From NCBI GenBank assembly GCA_903860975.1, contig CAIOSI010000039.1, positions 1 to 64,000 of the forward strand: a DNA stretch of 64,000 nucleotides. The letters are read 5' to 3'. Of this stretch, positions 1 through 7,338 are shown piece by piece. The position numbers and the translations under genes are program-made. The first letter of the stretch is position 1. The number at the start of each line of letters is the position of its first letter. The notes under the pieces are model-generated. The model was given only the letters and a program-made list of their open reading frames with translations, made no database searches and had not been told where the DNA came from. The DNA comes from an uncultured Alphaproteobacteria bacterium. GTDB taxonomy: Bacteria > Pseudomonadota > Alphaproteobacteria > Caulobacterales > Caulobacteraceae.

Positions 1-74
1 CCCTGCGCCGTCAGGACATCAACCTGCCGCAGCTTGGCGACGATCTCTTCGGGCTTGTGGTGCTTCCTTGCCAT
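1..74 (-). CDS. IS3-family transposase OrfA, N-terminal fragment (cut by window edge)
   Basis: Reading leftward from the ATG at 74, the first 25 residues begin MARKHHKPEEIVAKLRQ. This is the conserved start of the small OrfA (helix-turn-helix) protein of IS3-family elements, IS407-like group. OrfA binds the element ends, and an OrfAB frameshift product normally carries the DDE catalytic domain. Everything downstream lies outside the window, so it is unknown whether the element is intact. A purine-rich stretch (GGATGGAACG) precedes the start. Family assignment rests on the N-terminal motif only, but that motif is very characteristic. Confidence 0.75.
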   Translation of the reverse strand, partial: MARKHHKPEEIVAKLRQVDVLTAQ

Positions 75-141
75 CGTTCCATCCATCCAAATGGTCCTCG
101 GACCAACATAAGGGATGGATCACTTCAAGGGGGTCAGGCCA
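1..141 (-). mobile_element. Left part of an IS3-family insertion sequence
   Basis: The OrfA start is preceded by a 67-bp leader ending in TGGCCTGACCCCC (read on the minus strand, tip at about 141), which is the expected form of an IS3-type terminal repeat (TG...). The leader also holds a 14-bp palindrome, TGGTCCTCGGACCA (92-105). The tip position is inferred from the TG rule and from the coding boundary of the neighbouring desaturase gene. The other terminal repeat and the target duplication are outside the window. Confidence 0.6.
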
Positions 142-1075
142 AAACCCCCGTTACCGAGTGTGCCGATCCAGAGCCGGGTCGCAATTCAGCACCGAATTTC
201 AGGCGTTCGCGCCGTCTTTGGGGAATCGTCAAGGTGCCAAACGCCCAATCCCAAATCGAAAGGCAGCTGCCAAAGTTTTGGTTGAAATGGACGGGGTCGG
301 CCGAGTGATGAATTTGATGGTGGGCAGGGCTCAGCAAGATCTTCCCCAGCGGGCCGGTGAAGCTGATCCAGATGTGCGAATGCTGCAGATGGACCGTCAG
401 GAAAATGAACGCCACCAAGATCACGTTGCTGCCGGAAAGCGTGAAGGGCGAAACAGATGCGCCAAACCCATAGTCCAAGATCCCTCCGGTCAGGCCCAAA
501 ATGACGGATGAAATGTTGGCAAAGACCAAGGTGTCGACAGGATGGACCCGAAATGCGGTCAGCGGTGAAAGGACTTCGGCTGTGTGGTGCACCTTATGGA
601 ATTCCCACAGGAATGGGACTTTGTGGGACAGATAATGGTCCAGCCAGTAGCCGAACTCGTAGGCTAGGAAGAGCATAAACGTCGCAAATGTTCGGGCATG
701 CGCTGGGTTTGCGATGACCTTGGAGCGCTCGCCGAAGACTGTGGTGAGGGCATGATCAGACAGTCCGCCGATCTGGGTCGCAGAGACAATGATCCATCCA
801 AAGACGATCATCGGCGGAAAGACGTTGAATAGAAAAAGGCCGATGTCGGCGCGGGTGGAGGGGCTTTGCAGAATCCGGCGGGGAAAAAGGGCGCGCGTGA
901 GTAATTTTATGCGTGGAGCGCGGCCTCGCCGAATGCGAGCGAAGGCCAGGCTCGCCGTCGCGATCGCCAGAGCGCTTGCCAGCGATACCGCCGAGAAGAC
1001 CGACCCCCAACCGAGCAAGAGGTCGGCCAGATGGCCAATAAAGAATTGCCCCGCTCTATCCAAGATCGTCGGCAA
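134..1075 (-). CDS. Sterol desaturase / fatty acid hydroxylase family protein, 3' end replaced by IS DNA
   Basis: A 313-residue membrane protein of the fatty-acid-hydroxylase superfamily, which uses a di-iron centre held by His clusters to hydroxylate or desaturate lipids. Visible His boxes are HYLSH, HKVHH and, near the C-terminus, HHQIHH, separated by hydrophobic segments. The start is a TTG at 1075; no better ATG lies before the first membrane helix. The last codons (TTG GCC TGA) appear to belong to the IS3-type terminal repeat, so the native C-terminus was probably lost, perhaps 10-25 residues judging from family length. All catalytic His clusters are upstream of the junction, so activity may survive. 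The substrate is unknown. Confidence 0.8.
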   Translation of the reverse strand: MPTILDRAGQFFIGHLADLLLGWGSVFSAVSLASALAIATASLAFARIRRGRAPRIKLLTRALFPRRILQSPSTRADIGLFLFNVFPPMIVFGWIIVSATQIGGLSDHALTTVFGERSKVIANPAHARTFATFMLFLAYEFGYWLDHYLSHKVPFLWEFHKVHHTAEVLSPLTAFRVHPVDTLVFANISSVILGLTGGILDYGFGASVSPFTLSGSNVILVAFIFLTVHLQHSHIWISFTGPLGKILLSPAHHQIHHSADPVHFNQNFGSCLSIWDWAFGTLTIPQRRRERLKFGAELRPGSGSAHSVTGVLA

Positions 1076-1445
1076 GGGGCGCCCGCCTCAGTGTCAGTCG
1101 ACATTCAAGGCTCAAATGTACCTTTTCGGGGTAACGTCGCCGTTAACGGACAGCCATGAGCGCCGGTCAGGCTGAGGTCGCATCATCGCCTGCCACGTCC
1201 AGGAGACATGCCAGGTGGACAGGTTCGCCATCGAAGGACGCGAAGAAGCGGGCGAAGACCGGGGACGCTTCGCCGCGAAAAAACGCGCGAATGCCAAGCT
1301 GCCGACCTCTCCAATGGGTGATTTGGGGGTAACGAACCTAAAGGACTAAGCCGAACCTGAAGCTTCTGACGCGACAACGCCGCCGATCGGCAGACCGGCG
1401 GTGCATCTCAATTACCGATAACGCCCCGTTCAAAAATCTATCCGC
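1076..1445. other. Intergenic region, possible gene remnant
   Basis: No convincing intact gene. On the minus strand about 50 codons ending at the stop at 1167-1169 read as a plausible protein C-terminus (contains PVFARFFASFDGEPVHLAC), but the frame has an upstream stop and no start, so it may be the tail of a decayed gene. I could not assign it to a family. Confidence 0.3.
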
Positions 1446-2075
1446 TTACATGGTCAGTCGGGCCCGCCGACGCAAAAGGTCTCGAATGGTCAGCATCAGG
1501 TCCGGTGCCAGGACGCCGGCCACGTCCCCGGACCAGAGCGCGTCGGCTAACTGCTGGTCGTTCAACTTGTAGCCGAACACGTCGGGGAGCCGGGCCCAGA
1601 CAAAGATCAACAAAACCCCGTAGGCGCGCATCATCCAGACTTTATGTGCCTGGACGTTCTTGCTGAGTATGCAGGCCAATGCCATGGCGAAGGACAAGAC
1701 GATCAAGCCGCCGTGGAAATATTCCTCCACCAGGATGGTGCGCGGTTCGAAATTAAGGCTGATGAAGGAACCCATCACGCCTGTGATTGAGCCCGCGACG
1801 ATGAACGTCCAACCCACGGCGCGATGGAGCGCCGGCCGCTCGACCCGAAGCTTGTCTGAAAACTGAAAGGGCCCGCAGAGCAGAGCCACGACGCCTGCGA
1901 TCGCGTGCGGTAACAGCAACCATTGGAACGCCTTGATGTGGGTCCATTCGGGGTCGCTGTGGGCCAATAGAAAACGCTCGTCCACGGCCATGACCGAGAC
2001 CGTGCAAAGCGCCAAGAACGCGAAGAAGGCGCCCTTCGCAAAGTCCTGCCTTGATTGGATGCCGACTGCCGTCAT
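1446..2075 (-). CDS. DUF2306-type multi-pass membrane protein
   Basis: About 209 residues with roughly six to seven hydrophobic helices and the sequence pattern of DUF2306 (COG5395-like) membrane proteins: LHRAVGWTFIVAG in mid-protein and QAHKVWMMRAYGVLLIF later, with conserved His and Arg at helix ends. Function unknown; heme or electron transfer has been suggested from general resemblance but is not shown. I chose the ATG at 2075 because it follows a GGGGGCGAG ribosome site and starts just before the first helix; the frame stays open to 2237 but the extra N-terminus is not protein-like. A perfect 9-bp palindromic operator sits 37-59 bp upstream, so it is probably controlled by a TetR-type repressor. 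Confidence 0.7.
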   Translation of the reverse strand: MTAVGIQSRQDFAKGAFFAFLALCTVSVMAVDERFLLAHSDPEWTHIKAFQWLLLPHAIAGVVALLCGPFQFSDKLRVERPALHRAVGWTFIVAGSITGVMGSFISLNFEPRTILVEEYFHGGLIVLSFAMALACILSKNVQAHKVWMMRAYGVLLIFVWARLPDVFGYKLNDQQLADALWSGDVAGVLAPDLMLTIRDLLRRRARLTM

Positions 2076-2111
2076 TTCTCGCCCCCAAAGGTTACAACCT
2101 GGCAATTTGAT

Positions 2112-2134
2112 ATCATCGTTAGTCGAACGATGAT
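2112..2134. promoter_or_regulatory. Perfect palindromic operator upstream of the DUF2306 gene
   Basis: ATCATCGTT and AACGATGAT form perfect 9-bp arms separated by 5 nt. On the minus strand the palindrome begins just after a TTGACA -35 hexamer (2140 to 2135) and would cover the spacer and -10 region of a promoter firing toward the gene starting at 2075. This is the geometry of a repressor operator (TetR or similar). No regulator gene is adjacent. Confidence 0.55.
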
Positions 2135-2569
2135 TTGTCAAGAATGCGTGGACGAAATCAAGGTCGCGTGTGGGGCGTGCCCCTTCATCAGCGGGGCCTT
2201 CCTGCCCGAAACCCGATATCCTCAGATCGTATTTCATTTCTGGAAACGGACCCGGCGCGCAGAACAGGACGGGCGTTTAGAGGTTTTAAAACGTCGCCGA
2301 TTTTGGGAGCAGGGGCGCGTCCTCTTCAGGGGCTGCACCGGCCAGGCTGAAGCCGCAGAAGCTCGACATTGCCCTTGCCGCCGGAGCGGCGTCCGCGCGC
2401 CGCGGAAGCGGTTTTAGAGCTTTCGGCACCCTGCGCATGGCTCTGCTTTAGAGCCTTTGTCGGCCGTATCTCGAATAACACTGTTCGTCGATGGCGTTAC
2501 GCCATAAACGAATAAGTCTGGCCAGCATGCGTGACACTCACGCTTAGGCCGAACAGGGGAGGACCAACC
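2135..2569. other. Intergenic region without a convincing gene
   Basis: Short open frames occur here but none has a ribosome site plus protein-like composition. It holds the ribosome site GGGGAGGA (2556-2563) for the SnoaL-like gene. Nothing else supportable was seen. Confidence 0.4.
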
Positions 2570-3013
2570 ATGCGAAATATCATCGTGGGCGCAGCAGCCT
2601 TGCTGCTTTCTGGAGCGGCTGGAGCCGCTGCGGCGGCCGAGGACGTGACCAAAGCCCTGACGGAAATTGAGGCGAAGTGGTCGGCCGCGTCCATCACCCA
2701 GGACGTCAAGGCCGTGGACGCGATCCTGGCTCCGGACTGGGTGGGTCGCGGCTGGAGCGGAAGGCAGCACAACAAGGTCGAGGCCTTGGCCGATATGAAG
2801 GACCCAAATAGCAAGACCGCCGCTGTCAAAAACCACGATGTGGTCGTCCGGGCGTACGGCAATATTGCTGTGGTCCAGGGCTATGACGACGAGACCAGCA
2901 CCGACAAGGGCAAGGACTCCAGCGGGACCTACAACTGGACGGACGTGTTCCAGAAACGAAATGGTCATTGGGTCGCGGTCGCCTCCCAAACCACCAAGGT
3001 CACCGCAAAATAG
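2570..3013 (+). CDS. Secreted SnoaL/DUF4440-like (NTF2 fold) protein
   Basis: A 147-residue protein with an N-terminal signal peptide (MRNIIVGAAALLLSG, predicted cleavage after an Ala-rich stretch near residue 22). The mature part matches the NTF2/SnoaL-like DUF4440 pattern: an N-terminal helix (ALTEIEAKWSAASITQD), a D-W pair in ILAPDWVGRG, and C-terminal strands ending WTDVFQKRNGHWVAVAS. Such cone-shaped domains bind small ligands or act as ketosteroid-isomerase-like enzymes; the ligand here is unknown. Start chosen at the ATG behind GGGGAGGA. It stands alone, convergent with the TonB receptor. Confidence 0.7.
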   Translation: MRNIIVGAAALLLSGAAGAAAAAEDVTKALTEIEAKWSAASITQDVKAVDAILAPDWVGRGWSGRQHNKVEALADMKDPNSKTAAVKNHDVVVRAYGNIAVVQGYDDETSTDKGKDSSGTYNWTDVFQKRNGHWVAVASQTTKVTAK

Positions 3014-3030
3014 GCGCTTCAGCTTGGAAA

Positions 3031-3058
3031 GGGCGGTCGGGCTCTCAGTCCACCGCCC
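3031..3058. terminator. Hairpin between convergent genes
   Basis: GGGCGGT (3031-3037) pairs with ACCGCCC (3052-3058) just after the stop at 3013. It could end transcription from the SnoaL-like gene. No clear U-tract follows, so this is tentative. Confidence 0.35.
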
Positions 3059-3213
3059 ACAGCCCGGCGCGGTGTGGGGCCGAGCCTGGGGCGACCTTGA
3101 TCGCTTGCTTCATGCACGACGCCAGCCGTACCCACAGCTTGGAGCCCAGGACGTAGGTCTTGGCTCGATAGCGGAGCGACTTGGACTTCGTTTCGAAGGG
3201 AGGGCTTTGGGGC

Positions 3214-5598
3214 CTAGAACCGCGAACGCAGCGTGACCCCGAAGGTCCTGGGATCGCTCGGGGTTCCCACCACCAGACCCGAGTTGCCAGCCTGAACCGT
3301 GGCGTTCTGAAGGTAGTTGGCATTAAGCAGGTTCCGTACCCACAACGAGGCCTCCCATCCTTTTATGGCTCGCAAGCCCAGGCTGGCGTTTGCCAGGCTA
3401 TAACCCTTGAGTGTGGCGTAGGTGGAGTCTGAGGCGTCGCCGAACATCTTGGTCCTCACCGTCAGTTCGGCATGTAGATAGGCCTCGCCTTCGAGAGCCC
3501 CAAATGTGGCCCTTTGCTTGAATTCACCGCCCCCCGAGAAAGCCCACTTCGGCAGGCCGCTCAAGGGTTTGCCGCTTAGGTCACACACCGATGTGGAGGT
3601 GGTGACCTGTTCCACCGGACAGGGGGCGGCCGTGTAGGCGGCGTAACGACCATCGGCGTATGTCGCTGATAGATGCCCAGACAGGTGCGCGTCGACCACC
3701 GCCGTGGCGTCTAGCTCAAAACCCCTGTCGGTCACCCGGTCGATGTTGGCCAAATAGCCGCGAAGCGCGCCTGGGCCAGTGTCGACGACATTGGCCTGGA
3801 AGTCACCGATGACGGTGTCGAAGATGTCGGCGTTGAGGACCAGATGGTTGTCGAACAGCCGCGACTTCACGCCCGCTTCAAAGGTGGTGTTTTTTTCAGG
3901 CCGGATGGCCGCGGTGTTCAGCGCCGGTTGGTTGGCGGCGTTCAGCGGCAGGCCTGACATGTTGATGCCGCCCGACTTGCCGGTCCGCGCGAAGCTTGCA
4001 TAGACCATCATCTTGCCGGTCACGTCATAGGCCGCGACCAGTCGGCCAGAAAGATTGCCTTCGTTGGTCTTGGCGCTATAGGCCTGCGGCCGCAGAATCG
4101 ACAGCTTGGCGTTCGACTGGGCCGTGGTCAGAGGCCTCGCGCCCCCGATGACAACCGAAGAATAGGTCCCGGTCTTCTCCTCAGCCGTGTAGCGCAGACC
4201 GCCGGTTACGTTGAACCTGTCAGTGGCCCGCCAGGTCACTTCGCCGAAGGCGGCATAGCTGTTGCTAGCAAAACGGGTGTGGGCGTCACTGGTGTAGCCG
4301 TCCAGCAGTTGGGAAGGAAACGCGGGCCCCAGCAGCCAATAAGTCGCTAGCGGGCCGTAGGCGGTGATCGGTTCGCCGGTGATCACCTGGCGCAATCCGT
4401 AGAGGCCGGCCACATACTCAAAGCTCTGGTGCCCGTTGGAGGCGACGCGCAGCTCCTGGCTGTACTGATCCTGGCGCGATGGGATGTGTTGCAGGGTCTG
4501 GATCGACAGGCTCGTGTAGTCTCGGTCGTTGGCCGCGTCCCAGTTCCACCATCGCCATGCGCTGACCCAGGTCACCGTCGCCTGGCCAAGCGTCCATTCG
4601 CCGATGCCGGAGAGCCCGCCATCGTCGGTATTGACCCTGAGCTGCGCGTCGATGTCGGTAAGCCGGTTATAGGGGTTCAGGCTTGGTGGGGTATAGCCGG
4701 CACCGGCTGCTAAGGCCGGATACTGCGTCGCAGCGGCCTTGAGGCTGGTCCCGACGCGCACGAACACCTGAGTGCAGCAACGCTCGTCGATCTTATTGTC
4801 GTCGGCTGACAGGCGCAGGCTAAGGTCGGGGGTGAACTGGAACAGCAGCTGGCCGTGGATCGAGCGATCATTGACGGTGTTGTCCCGCTTTCCGTTGGTG
4901 ACGTTCCGCAGCACCCCGTCGCGCTGCGTCGTTATGACCGACAGCCGCCCAGCCACCAGATCGCCATAGATCGGCCCAGAGACCGAGGCTTTGCCCTGAA
5001 CGTCGTTGAAATTGCCGTAGGAGGCCTCGACCTGTGCTTCCGCGGTGAAGCTCGGCGCCTTGGTCGTGATGCTGATGGCACCGGCGGTGGTGTTCTTGCC
5101 GAACACCGTGCCTTGCGGTCCTCGCAGCACTTCAATCTGCGCCACGTCTAGGAAGTCGAACGCTGCCGCTGCGGCGCGCGCGTGATAAACCTGATCGACG
5201 TAGAAGCCGACGCCTGGCTCCAGCCCGTCATTGGCTTGGGCGATGGCCACGACGCTTGAGCCCAGACCTCGGATGGTCAGAGCCGTATTGCGCGGATTGG
5301 GGGAGCTGTAGTTAACGCTTGGGATCAGTTGGGCGAACTGCGCGACATTGTAGGTCTGGGTGGTGGCTAGCGTTTCTTCCCCGGTTACCGACAGAGAGAC
5401 CGGCGTTGATTGGGAATCTTCCGGCCGCAACCGCGCGGTGACGATCACTGCCCCCACCGTGTCGCCCCCCGAGGCGTTGGCATCTGCGTCGGCCCAAGCC
5501 GCTCCGGCGACCGACATGGCGGCGACCCCAGTCAGCATTGCGGATCGTAAACATCGCGGCCTTGCTGGTCTTCCGTCATCTGAGTGAGCCATGCGCAT
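3214..5598 (-). CDS. TonB-dependent outer-membrane receptor
   Basis: A 794-residue outer-membrane active transporter powered by TonB-ExbBD. The N-terminus is a signal peptide (AMLTGVAAMSVAGAAWA near residues 20-36). A TonB-box-like segment, VGAVIVTARLR, follows at about 49, then the plug domain (roughly 60-175, with VEVLRGPQGTVFGKNTTAG-type signature) and a 22-strand-type barrel ending TFGVTLRSRF with terminal Phe. Asn-rich loops and the plug motif place it in the group often annotated as pesticin/siderophore or xenobiotic receptors. Nothing beside it (no FecR, Fur box or substrate enzyme) identifies the ligand. Downstream 3' space to 3031 is short. Confidence 0.9.
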   Translation of the reverse strand: MRMAHSDDGRPARPRCLRSAMLTGVAAMSVAGAAWADADANASGGDTVGAVIVTARLRPEDSQSTPVSLSVTGEETLATTQTYNVAQFAQLIPSVNYSSPNPRNTALTIRGLGSSVVAIAQANDGLEPGVGFYVDQVYHARAAAAAFDFLDVAQIEVLRGPQGTVFGKNTTAGAISITTKAPSFTAEAQVEASYGNFNDVQGKASVSGPIYGDLVAGRLSVITTQRDGVLRNVTNGKRDNTVNDRSIHGQLLFQFTPDLSLRLSADDNKIDERCCTQVFVRVGTSLKAAATQYPALAAGAGYTPPSLNPYNRLTDIDAQLRVNTDDGGLSGIGEWTLGQATVTWVSAWRWWNWDAANDRDYTSLSIQTLQHIPSRQDQYSQELRVASNGHQSFEYVAGLYGLRQVITGEPITAYGPLATYWLLGPAFPSQLLDGYTSDAHTRFASNSYAAFGEVTWRATDRFNVTGGLRYTAEEKTGTYSSVVIGGARPLTTAQSNAKLSILRPQAYSAKTNEGNLSGRLVAAYDVTGKMMVYASFARTGKSGGINMSGLPLNAANQPALNTAAIRPEKNTTFEAGVKSRLFDNHLVLNADIFDTVIGDFQANVVDTGPGALRGYLANIDRVTDRGFELDATAVVDAHLSGHLSATYADGRYAAYTAAPCPVEQVTTSTSVCDLSGKPLSGLPKWAFSGGGEFKQRATFGALEGEAYLHAELTVRTKMFGDASDSTYATLKGYSLANASLGLRAIKGWEASLWVRNLLNANYLQNATVQAGNSGLVVGTPSDPRTFGVTLRSRF

Positions 5599-5738
5599 GC
5601 CTGGGCGTCATTTCGGAAAGCGTTATGCAGCTCAACTACCGAACGAAACCAGATCTTGCAAGCTGGCGACTGTTTGGTGGGCGCACGTTGATAGGGCGGC
5701 GCACCCCAATGGGTTGGAATCTCAACCGGCGAACAGCT

Positions 5739-6155
5739 TCAGCCGCCAGCCGGTGGTTTAAGTGTGTGGACGATGAAATGTCCGCGGATAGCTCTCAGGA
5801 CGCGCCTGACAGCGGACTCTCGAAATTTCAGCTCGCGCTCGACCGCGAACCTCAGGACATGGGTTTGGCTTATCCGGGTCTTTTGTGTGGTGACAGCCAC
5901 AGTCGCGTCCAACCGGTGGGAACGGACGAGAAACAGGTGCGATCTGCGGGCCATCTTGTCATTGGCCAGCCCCGGCAGGGTCCGGTAGGCCGCCGACCAA
6001 TCCACGAGCCTCTCCGCCCCCATGAACTTGCCGATGTCCGAGGAGGCGAGGGCTTTCCACGCCTCACCGTCCCAACTCCTGAATGGCGGCACGTAAGATA
6101 CGGCCCACTTGCGCAGTTGGTCGGCCGGCGCGCCAAAGGCTCCGTCATGAGACAC
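5739..6155 (-). CDS. Hypothetical protein (uncertain)
   Basis: A 138-codon frame downstream of tspO on the same strand, starting 28 bp after the tspO stop. Its composition (LVDWSAAYRTLPGLAND, then SHLFLVRSHRLDATVAV) is more protein-like than the other frames here, but I recognise no domain. The C-terminal part is rich in Arg/Val and the GC pattern is weak. It may be a real co-transcribed gene or a remnant. A long frame on the opposite strand covers the same DNA and looks like a shadow. Confidence 0.3.
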   Translation of the reverse strand: MSHDGAFGAPADQLRKWAVSYVPPFRSWDGEAWKALASSDIGKFMGAERLVDWSAAYRTLPGLANDKMARRSHLFLVRSHRLDATVAVTTQKTRISQTHVLRFAVERELKFRESAVRRVLRAIRGHFIVHTLKPPAGG

Positions 6156-6182
6156 TCGCGTGTGCCAGGGTTCATCGCGGGC

Positions 6183-6683
6183 CTAGTTCAGCCGCCAGAT
6201 CTCGAAGTTCAGCAGAGATGCGAAGGTCACCCAGGTCGCGTAGGGAACCATCATCAGACCAGCCGGGCGGTCTATGCGCCAGAAGAGCACCGCTGTGGCG
6301 ACGACTGAGGCCAGGAGCAGGACGACTTCGCCGAGCGCCAGGCCAGGCTGGCGGAGACCGAAAAAGATCAGCGACCAGGCTAGGTTCAGGGCCAGCTGCA
6401 CAACGTAAAAGGTGAGTGCCATACGACGGGCGCCGCCGAGCGTGGCGGGGCGCCAAACCCGCCACGCCGCGATGGCCATCAGGACAAATAGCGTCGTCCA
6501 GACGGGACCAAACACCGCGTTCGGCGGATTGAAAACGGGCTTGTTCAGGCCAGCGTACCAAGTGGAAACGCTGGAGGCTGTGGCCAGGCCGCCGAGGCCT
6601 GCGACCGCCAATGCAATTGCGATCGATCTGATCGCCGCAATCAAGCCCTTCGGCCTGCGCGGCGTCATGGACTGGCTCGTCAT
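6183..6683 (-). CDS. tspO: TspO/MBR (translocator protein) family
   Basis: A 166-residue five-helix membrane protein. Family marks are WYAGLNKPVFNPP (loop after helix 1), LNLAWSLIFFGLRQP (helix 3 to 4) and YATWVTFASLLNFEIWRLN at the C-terminus. Bacterial TspO binds and photodegrades porphyrins and affects stress and tetrapyrrole control. The start is the ATG at 6683 with GGAGAG upstream (a second ATG at 6668 is possible); the longer open frame reaching 6869 adds non-membrane sequence that does not belong to the family. Length fits the usual 150-170 residues. Confidence 0.9.
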   Translation of the reverse strand: MTSQSMTPRRPKGLIAAIRSIAIALAVAGLGGLATASSVSTWYAGLNKPVFNPPNAVFGPVWTTLFVLMAIAAWRVWRPATLGGARRMALTFYVVQLALNLAWSLIFFGLRQPGLALGEVVLLLASVVATAVLFWRIDRPAGLMMVPYATWVTFASLLNFEIWRLN

Positions 6684-6730
6684 CTTCAGGTCTCTCCGCG
6701 CGGCATAAGGCGCGCTCTGACGAAAAGGCG

Positions 6731-6910
6731 TCAACAGCAGATTGGATGCGAGCTTTGGCGCGATTGCTTCGCCTGTGTCGCTTCGATGGTCGCAGAGGTG
6801 TTCGCCTTGAAGGCAGGCAACCGTTTCTCCAGCTCGCTCACAGACTGCTGAGCCGTCGCCTTGATCCAATGAGGATGGGAAACTGGTGCTTCTGGCGAAA
6901 AACTTATCAA
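6731..6910 (-). CDS. Possible small protein or gene remnant upstream of tspO
   Basis: A 59-codon frame (TTG start at 6910) contains an amphipathic helical stretch, KATAQQSVSELEKRLPAF, unlike random reading of GC-rich DNA. There is no good ribosome site and the last residues (SSHPICC) look non-coding. It may be a decayed gene. Otherwise the 284 bp between tspO and the tRNA hold nothing I can name. Confidence 0.2.
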   Translation of the reverse strand: MISFSPEAPVSHPHWIKATAQQSVSELEKRLPAFKANTSATIEATQAKQSRQSSHPICC

Positions 6911-6967
6911 GGCGAGATTTGTCGGTCAGCTAAAACCGTTTTCGTTTCAGCGACCTGAAATAGACGA

Positions 6968-7043
6968 TGGCTCCCGGAGCAGGACTCGAACCTGCGACAA
7001 GTCGGTTAACAGCCGACTGCTCTACCAACTGAGCTATCCGGGA
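6968..7043 (-). tRNA. tRNA-Asn (GTT)
   Basis: 76 nt on the minus strand with a perfect 7-bp acceptor stem (TCCCGGA / TCCGGGA), D-arm AGCTCAGTTGG, anticodon loop CTGTTAA with anticodon GTT, T-arm GGTTCGAGTCC, discriminator G and genome-encoded CCA. Confidence 0.97.
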
Positions 7044-7110
7044 TCAGTCCATCGAGGGCCGGGGGTATACGTTGGCTTCAATGGCCTTGCAAGTCGGGTG
7101 GCCAAGCTTC

Positions 7111-7140
7111 GAAAAAAGAGCCCGGCGCAAACGCCGGGCT
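7111..7140 (-). terminator. Strong intrinsic terminator on the minus strand
   Basis: AGCCCGGCG (7119-7127), a 4-nt loop, then CGCCGGGCT (7132-7140). Read on the minus strand it is a perfect 9-bp stem followed by CTTTTTTC. It would stop a leftward transcript starting between about 7150 and 7330, where no leftward gene is evident. Confidence 0.7.
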
Positions 7141-7338
7141 TGTAAAGTCTGTGATGGTGGGTGCCCTCAAAGAAGACGATTTCAGCTTGGACTGACATGG
7201 TTAAGTCGAAGTTAATGGCTCGAGGGCCCGCGCAGTGGCGGGCAAAAGCTGTCATAGTGAGGCTGCGATTGGAGCGGCCAGCGCAATCGGCTAGTGCTTG
7301 CGGTGCGGGGGCTCACGAGTCGAAAGGAAGCGCCGTCC

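Noticed and set aside
3045-3323. Minus-strand frame overlapping the TonB receptor 3' end
   Set aside because: Reads as a possible remnant (SKSLRYRAKTYVLGSKLW) but the start lies inside the receptor and no family was recognised.
5538-6308. 256-codon plus-strand frame over the TonB receptor start and the tspO end
   Set aside because: It overlaps opposite-strand genes with clear motifs and has no ribosome site; low-quality sequence.
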